Below are positions 57,684 to 64,000 of a stretch of 64,000 nucleotides of DNA, one piece after another (the first letter of the stretch is position 1; each line of letters opens with the position of its first letter). The notes under the pieces were generated by a model, which was not told where the DNA came from, did no database searches, and saw nothing but the letters and a program-made list of their open reading frames with translations. This DNA comes from Ceratotherium simum simum (lineage: Eukaryota; Chordata; Mammalia; Perissodactyla; Rhinocerotidae). The stretch is taken from NCBI RefSeq assembly GCF_000283155.1, contig NW_004454180.1, positions 20,824,413 through 20,888,412 of the forward strand, written 5' to 3'. Made by a program: the position numbers and the translations under genes.

Positions 57684-58789
57684 TCTCCACTCCTACAGTC
57701 TCAGAGGCAATAAAAGGTAACTCTAATATGAGAAATCATAGGTCAAAAGTACAGATCCTGTGGTTTGTATATGTACACATACGAGTGCACAAATGTTTAT
57801 TAATATGCATCTGTTTTCCCATTTCTGTTGTACAGCTTTGATATATCTATTTTCTTAGCATTTCTATTCTCTCTTTCTGTCTGTACTCTTCTATATTCAA
57901 TAGTAAACATAAGTGTGTACATTGCAGCTAAAAGATATACGTGCACACAAATACATATGTATATATGCATATATATACACGCACACATGTATATCAGTAT
58001 ATGTGTGTGTGTTTCACTGTATCCATGTAACTATTTTAGTTTTATAATAACCTTACAAAAATGAGGCTGATTCAGGTAACGATACCCTTATTCTAATACC
58101 AAAGAGAGGGAAAATGCTCAAGAAATAGTAGTTACATTTAAATACAATCCTGCCTTTTTGAATTGTCACATAATTTGTCAGGGTAAACTGAATTATCACG
58201 TGAATAAAAGAATGTATTTTTCTGCAAGATCAAATTAACTTTGGAGAAGCAAAAACAATATGACTTATTTTCTCTCCTTAGCAGTCTTTTAGAAAAGTAT
58301 ACCCTATTGAATGTATCCGAAGAACACAAATGGCATTTAGCAAATTCTGTGCCTTGCAAAATTAAAGATTTTGGTGTAGTAATCTAAAGAAGGAAAGAAC
58401 CAGTAAAAGCTAATAAATGTTGTCATTTATTTTACACTGCTTAAATAGAAGGCAGCCACATTTCTTTTTTTCTAGAGTTTTTTCTTTTTCCATAGTAACA
58501 TTTGTTTCTCAGATTGAACACACAAAATCAGTATATCAGTATGTTTGTTAAAATTAGTTTTTCTATCTATCTTCTATCTGTAAAGAAATCACGCAGTGGT
58601 TTCTCAAGAGCCAAAATTGTTTATGATAGTAGATGCCTCTTCATAGTGTCACTGAAGTCACTTACCCAACCATTGTCATTTGTTTAATTAATTTCGTAGA
58701 CCACCTTCTGGATCTTGCAGTTACCAGGATGTAACTGGAGTCAATTATTATTCTAACACAGCAGTACAGATGGAATAAAAAAGTATTTC
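57684..58789. other. Non-coding, with mixed TA/CA/TG low complexity
   Basis: 57940-58015 alternates purine and pyrimidine (acatatgtatatatgcatat, then tatgtgtgtgtgtttc). No gene. Confidence 0.45.
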
Positions 58790-58990
58790 AGGTCATAAAT
58801 ATTGGATTGTATTTCCAGTTCTACTACTTGCTAGTAGTTGTTTGACTTGGAAGTTAAGTCAAACTCGCTGGTCCTTGTTTCTCTTTCCTTTAAAAGAGGC
58901 ACAAAACCAGCCTCCTGATTGCCCACTATTGTTGTGGGCCTGTTAGACGAAGTGTGAATGTAGCTATTAATTTTGGTGATGGTCATATGC
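58790..58990 (+). repeat. MIR SINE fragment
   Basis: Sense MIR: tgtatttccagttctactac, ttgctagtagttgtttgact, ctcgctggtccttgtttctc, ttgttgtgggcctgttagac. Diverged. Confidence 0.6.
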
Positions 58991-59449
58991 ATATTTTCTG
59001 ACAATTAGAACTGAGAAGTGAGTAATGTTAAGGTCCACCTATCAAAATGAGGAGGTTAACCAATATGCCAGGCTGGGATGGTCACTGCCCCGTGCATGGA
59101 AGTGGCCTAGGTGAATTTTTATTAATGGGGACTAAATACTTCTCAGAACAGTTAAAGGTTTATATCCAACACTGAGATAAATTAACAATTATGATGCCAA
59201 CGGACATTAGAGCAAATCAGTAATTGTTTCCACTCAACAGTGGGAAATAAATATAGAGCAAATCACTATCATTCAAGACTGGAGTTTTTTTTAAGGTTAA
59301 TACCCACTTTTATCTTCTCTCGATCACTGGTTCTTGCCTATTTGCTTTCGGATGGACTTTCTAACCCCTTCCCCTCCTATGTTTTCAAATGTAGTTTCCA
59401 TTGCCCATTGACTTTGACTTACATTCTGTCAACCTAAGCGGCTGGAGAT
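58991..59449. other. Non-coding, nothing recognised
   Basis: No element assigned. Confidence 0.45.
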
Positions 59450-59885
59450 TGGAGTGAGGGAAGGGCAGCAAGGCTAATTCTCTGCCTCTCTGCTTAAGGG
59501 GGAATCTTCAGCAGTGGCTGTTCCTCCACGATTCTAGTTCTTTCTAGACATCCCATTCTTGCCACCAGTTCTTTCTTCTTTGATCTCAGTTCCCCTGGAA
59601 GCCTCCAACTCCTGCCTGTGGCCCTTATTCCAGAGTTCCAGCTCCCGGCTGGTGGCCCATTCTACGTGGCTCATCTGGTGGTCCCAAGGGCAGCCCCTCA
59701 CCGAGGTTTCAGCTCCCTACTGATGACTCTGGCTTCTAGACTCTGATATCAACTCTTCCTCCCTTTGTACCTCCAGTTTTAGGGGTAACAGCAGCTTCTT
59801 GCAGATGGGTTATCTCTGGGTACCTCATCTTGCTGTGTTTTCAGCTTTTCTGAAAACTCTGTGACTAGTTTGTTGAGTTAAATTC
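59450..59885 (+). repeat. Unclassified old interspersed repeat, MER/LTR-like
   Basis: Pyrimidine- and GC-richer block: cttctagactctgatatcaa, ctccctttgtacctccagtt, gttatctctgggtacctcat, ending near tttgttgagttaaattcccac. I recognise the order from a common mammalian repeat but cannot name the family. Confidence 0.5.
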
Positions 59886-60839
59886 CCACACCAGTTCTGC
59901 TTTCCAGGCTGAACACAGACCTGATAGAGTCATCAAATGACAGGTGGAGTACATCCAGCTCATTAAAAAGTAATAAACAAGTTGAAAGGAAGAGGTTGGG
60001 TGAATGAAACAAATCTTAGTTTTAACCGAATACAATAATCTTATGCATACCGTGAGAACTTTTTCTTCTGAACTAATCATCACAATGAAATTTTGATGTG
60101 GATTCTGTGAGAATATCAGCTAAAAGAAGGCATTTTAAAACTGGTACAGTTTGCTTATTAATTAGTTCCTGACTATAAAGTCAGATCTTTTCACTATGGT
60201 TATTTGTAGAATATTTTTGCCTAAATCTCTTCTCTTCATGGAGAATAGTTTAGACTACAATTAGCCAGGAAATAAAATAGGAGAGATTTTTAACAGATTT
60301 CCCAATAAATCAATGTGTTAATCATTTAGGAGGAATGAGTAATTTCCATTTAAAATTTAGATAGACTCTGTTCTGAACACATCACTGTGTGTCTACATCT
60401 ACGGCATTAATAGAAATGAATGCATTGACGAAGATATATAACATACCCTATTGTTAATTGGGATAACTTTCCATATGCAATTATTTTCCAGCATTATTTG
60501 TATGAGTACAAATGAAAATGATTTCTATATCTTGCAGTTTGGGTGCATGGAAGGCTTCTGTAAAGCAGGGGATGGATGGCCAGGAGAGCCTGGCTGGATG
60601 GTGGGCACACACAAACACACTGCCTTTGTGCTGCAATGAGAGGCATGAGCCCAGGTGTGTGATGCAACACATATAATGTGGGTAGATTTCAAATTCTTCA
60701 CTTGGAAGAAGCTTGATAGTATTCTGACAATATTTCTGGAAATATAATGAGAAAAGTGACCCCCATCGAAGATATAAAGGCAGGCGGAAAGGCAGGGATG
60801 TTGGGGCTTCCAGTTTAATTGTAATTATTTTAATTAAAT
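59886..60839. other. Non-coding, nothing recognised
   Basis: No element assigned. The 130-codon minus ORF at 60481-60873 has no domain I recognise and overlaps the MIR that follows. Confidence 0.45.
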
Positions 60840-61110
60840 AACCACCATTTATTGAGTACCATGCTACATTCAAAGTGTCGTAGATTTTAAATACACTAAT
60901 TCATTTAATCTTCATAACTGATAAGGTAAAATTATTTACAATTTTCGAGGGAAACATTATTGCCCTTATCTTACAGATGAGAGAACTGAGGATCAGAGAA
61001 GTTAACTAACTTGTCCATGGTCAGATGGTTAGTTGAGTGGAAAAACCAAGATATGAAAGCAGGACTTCCCGACTCCAAAGCCGTTGTACTTTCCACTGTT
61101 CCGTATAGTA
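60840..61110 (-). repeat. MIR SINE, essentially complete
   Basis: The best MIR in the window, antisense: ccatttattgagtaccatgc, ttcatttaatcttcataact, ttgcccttatcttacagatg, agagaactgaggatcagaga, agttaactaacttgtccatg, ggacttcccgactccaaagc. Confidence 0.9.
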
Positions 61111-61234
61111 AAACATTCCTATTTTATCATTTGCTCCTTGGATAGCAAAGATGTCAAGTGACACATCAATAGCTGAAGCAAGATGTGGTAATAGAGTTTA
61201 TTATCATGCACACACAAAAATTCTAGATGTGGTG

Positions 61235-61690
61235 TTGCTTACTGTAGTAGGCAGAATAATGGGCCCCAGAGAAGTCCGCATCCTAATTCCAGGACCTGGT
61301 GAATACATTTTGTTGCGTGGCAAAAGTGACTTTACAGATGTGATAATGTAAAGGAATTTGACATTATCCTGGATTGTTCAGGTCAGCCCAACATAATCAC
61401 AAGAGTCCTTATAGGAGGGAGACAGGAGGATGAGAGTCAGAGAAAGAGATGTGACGATGGAAGCAGAGGTCAGAGTGATATGAAGAAAGGGCCATGAGCC
61501 AAGGAATGTGGGGAGCCACTAAAAACTGGAAAGGACAAGGAAACATTCTCTCCTAGAGCTTCCAGAAAGAATGCAGCTCTGCTGATCCATTTTAGACTTC
61601 TGATCTCCAGAACAGTAACATAGTAAATTTGTGTTGTTTTAAGCCACTAAATTTGTGGTAGCTTACAGCAGCTTTTGGAAGCTAATTCTC
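61235..61690 (+). mobile_element. MLT1-like (MaLR) LTR, nearly complete
   Basis: Full order visible: tagtaggcagaataatgggc, ccagagaagtccgcatccta, ggcaaaagtgactttacaga, ttatcctggattgttcaggt, ataatcacaagagtccttat, gatgtgacgatggaagcaga, gagccaaggaatgtggggag, cttctgatctccagaacagt, and taagccactaaatttgtggt. Well preserved for its class. No internal MaLR gag-like sequence beside it. Confidence 0.85.
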
Positions 61691-64000
61691 TTACTTTACT
61701 TGTTATGTTTATATTATGGATATAAATAGACCGTGGGGTCTCTATTTGAGTATTCTATATGGATGCACGTTTCATTATCCTATTTTATCACCATGACAGT
61801 AAACTAATTGGAGACAAATCAAATATCTGCATCAATAATTGCATGGGTCAATATGCTTCTGATAATGGGGAAATTTGAATAAATAGGTAATCTCACCTAA
61901 CAATAAAGAAAGTGGTTAATTCCATTAGACAGTCAGCTAATGACACTGTTACAGATAAACTTCTGGAGCTGTGTATTAAGTTAAATATTCCAACTAGAGA
62001 CAAAGGAGAGGAACTCTGTGGCTGAAGGAGGAGAGATTCAGTTGGGGTGTAGATGATGCTGGTCACCTCCTGAAAGGTTCTTGACCAGCCACGGGAAACG
62101 TTCATGATGTCTTTCTGTGTGTCACTTTTCTCATGATATATTTTCACCTAGAGGGCCTCATGCGTTAATACAAGGAATTATACAGTGGTCATTAACTTTC
62201 TGTTGCTTCTAAGACACAGTGACTGGCTTCTTTGTGGCATATAAACACAGCTAAATTTTGGACTGATTAGGTGCCAGGCTTAAAACAAGGCCTAATTGTT
62301 TCAGCAGTAGAAGCAGCACATGGCACCTGCAAGTCCTTTATTGACAGTTTGGTGGATCCAGAAGGAAGCAATGCCCATATCCTTACCCTTCAACACTAGG
62401 TCCCAAGAAATAACACTCACAGAGCACAGGAGTCCTTCAGACTGATTGTGGCTGGTTGTGGATATGAAGGCGATGGGTGCCCTTGGATCAGAGTTTGGCT
62501 GGATGGGGTCCCCACCAAAAAAATTGAACGTCTCATTTTAGAGATGAACAATGATACGAGTCATAAAATTCTAGTTGAATTCTCAATTTGCATATTTTGA
62601 AATACAACGTGTGGAGCACAACATTATATGATGGGGGATTTAAAAACGACTCAATATTGTGTTTAATTATGAAAACTTAATCTTCTGTAAAGTTTGACAC
62701 TAAATTTGTATCAAAGGACAAATGAGTTTTATTAATCTGTAGATCTTAAGTACACGAGAATAAATGTCATCGTGCAGTAGTTTTAATGTGTGAGGCCAAA
62801 ATTAGAAAAATTTATCGAGGAAAAATACTAATTTTTTTAAAAAACTTATTTTAAATATGTGGTCTATGGAGTTAAGCAAGTTATGTAATGAATCTATTTT
62901 ATTTTTTCATTTTTGCGGGGATGCACGAGAGAGAGTCAAATGAAAGTGATGGCCACCAGGCCATTACAGATATTAACTACTGCCACTAATAGTGGTGGCC
63001 AGTGTCAAGCAACATCATGAGATTTCAAAGCAGTTTTCTTCCTGGTACCTTAGTGTCTGATTGGTGAGATCCCATCTCACAGGTATGTAGTTAAAATTCA
63101 TGGAATGGGAGTCAAACTTGACCCTTTATCAGACCTTATAGCAGACATTTGATGAAGTACTATCATTAGTGATGAATAATGAGTAAGAACAAATATAAAT
63201 TTGTTCTTACATATGTAAGAGATGATCCAATCAGTAGCTAATGTACTTGCATATTTACAATTAATAAATAAGAGTGGCAATATCAGAGCTTCCGAGAGAA
63301 CCATCACTAGCTAATGAAAATGTGGTCTCACTGAAGTTCCATCTTGCAGACATTTGTGGGTATGATTTGATTAACCTCTCAAGTGTGTGTTGGATATCAA
63401 GCTCTTGTGGAATCATTTCTTTGTGGCTCTGGCTTCAGTGGATGGTAATATTTTTGAACGTTGGAATAGGCTGCTGTTTTTCTCTTGTTTCATGTTTCAG
63501 TTGAAAAGGTAAAAGAATATACAGATGTAAATTCCAGCCATGGGAAACATTCGTGATTTCTTTGATCATAAGCACATATGATCTAACAGAAAAATCTGTA
63601 AAGGTAAAGAAGTATTAAATGTTATTCATAATTGATCTATAATTAATTGAATGAAAATAATAATTACACAAGAAATAATAAAGATCTTGGCTAAAATTTA
63701 GAAGAATCCATAAGAAACATATTTTAAAACAGACAAAGCTAGAAAAAGGTTTTTATTCTAAACTAATAGTTATTATCAAACTCTATTGTAGACTATTCAA
63801 TATACTGCTTTAAAATTAAAAACTTAAATAAAAATGGCTAATATAATTATATTATAATTGTTATTTTTGTGATTGTAGAAATTTTTGTTGATGCAGTAAT
63901 AATAATAAAAAGTGATTATTCACAGATTCCATATTGCATACATAAAAAATCCTGAGTAATCAACTCAAAACTATCAGATATAATGAAAAAGTTCACTTAA
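61691..64000. other. Non-coding AT-rich end of window
   Basis: No gene or repeat family could be assigned with support. The last 400 bp are very AT-rich (aataataataaaaagtgatt and similar). ORFs of 69-84 codons on either strand have no recognisable content. Confidence 0.45.

Noticed and set aside
1..64000. Bacterial, phage or plasmid origin
   Set aside because: Mammalian SINEs, MIR, L2 and L1 cover the window, and there are no dense coding frames or ribosome-binding sites.

Overview
This window is vertebrate nuclear DNA, AT-rich and without any recognisable gene. It is almost certainly from an odd-toed ungulate (Perissodactyla). The evidence is ten copies of the tRNA-derived equine-type SINE (ERE family, head beginning GGCCGGCCCCGTGGCTTAGC), many flanked by perfect or near-perfect target-site duplications, plus three copies of a perissodactyl-type young L1 3' end. 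The SINE head differs from the horse consensus as I remember it, so a rhinoceros or tapir is more likely than a horse. That last step is inference from memory, not a database result.

No open reading frame gives a recognisable protein, and I found no convincing exon, rRNA, tRNA gene, CRISPR array or bacterial-type feature. The window reads as an intergenic desert or the inside of a very long intron. Its content is transposon debris of several ages: (1) very old MIR and L2 fragments spread throughout, with L2-rich sequence from about 34 to 39.3 kb; (2) ancient L1M remnants at 6.6-8.2, 9.85-10.45, 11.3-11.6, 14.1-16.0, 16.1-19.5, 33.3 and probably 42.5-42.9 kb; (3) MLT1-like LTRs at 39.7, 45.0 and 61.2 kb; (4) solo-type LTRs at 10.5, 14.6, 23.7 and 54.0-55.9 kb, all on the minus strand; (5) two copies of a composite SINE with a tRNA-like head and an RTE-like tail at 1.5 and 45.9 kb; (6) young EREs and 5'-truncated L1s.

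Simple-sequence DNA includes a roughly 410-bp imperfect GAT/GGT trinucleotide array at 44.54-44.95 kb, a 370-bp pyrimidine-rich TCTCTGTG tract at 46.43-46.80 kb, several CA/TG and TA microsatellites, and a 27-bp unit repeated three times inside an L1 relic at 14.4 kb. There is one assembly gap of exactly 100 N at 54655-54754. It lies inside an L1 3' end, and two sister copies in this same window suggest that only about 11 bases are really missing there.

I did not find an undescribed biological system. The most useful observations are the gap diagnosis, the modular hairpin tails of the ERE SINEs, the nested insertion stack at 54-56.4 kb with an inverted L1 pair, the in-frame 27-bp triplication, and one 194-codon ORF of unknown meaning.
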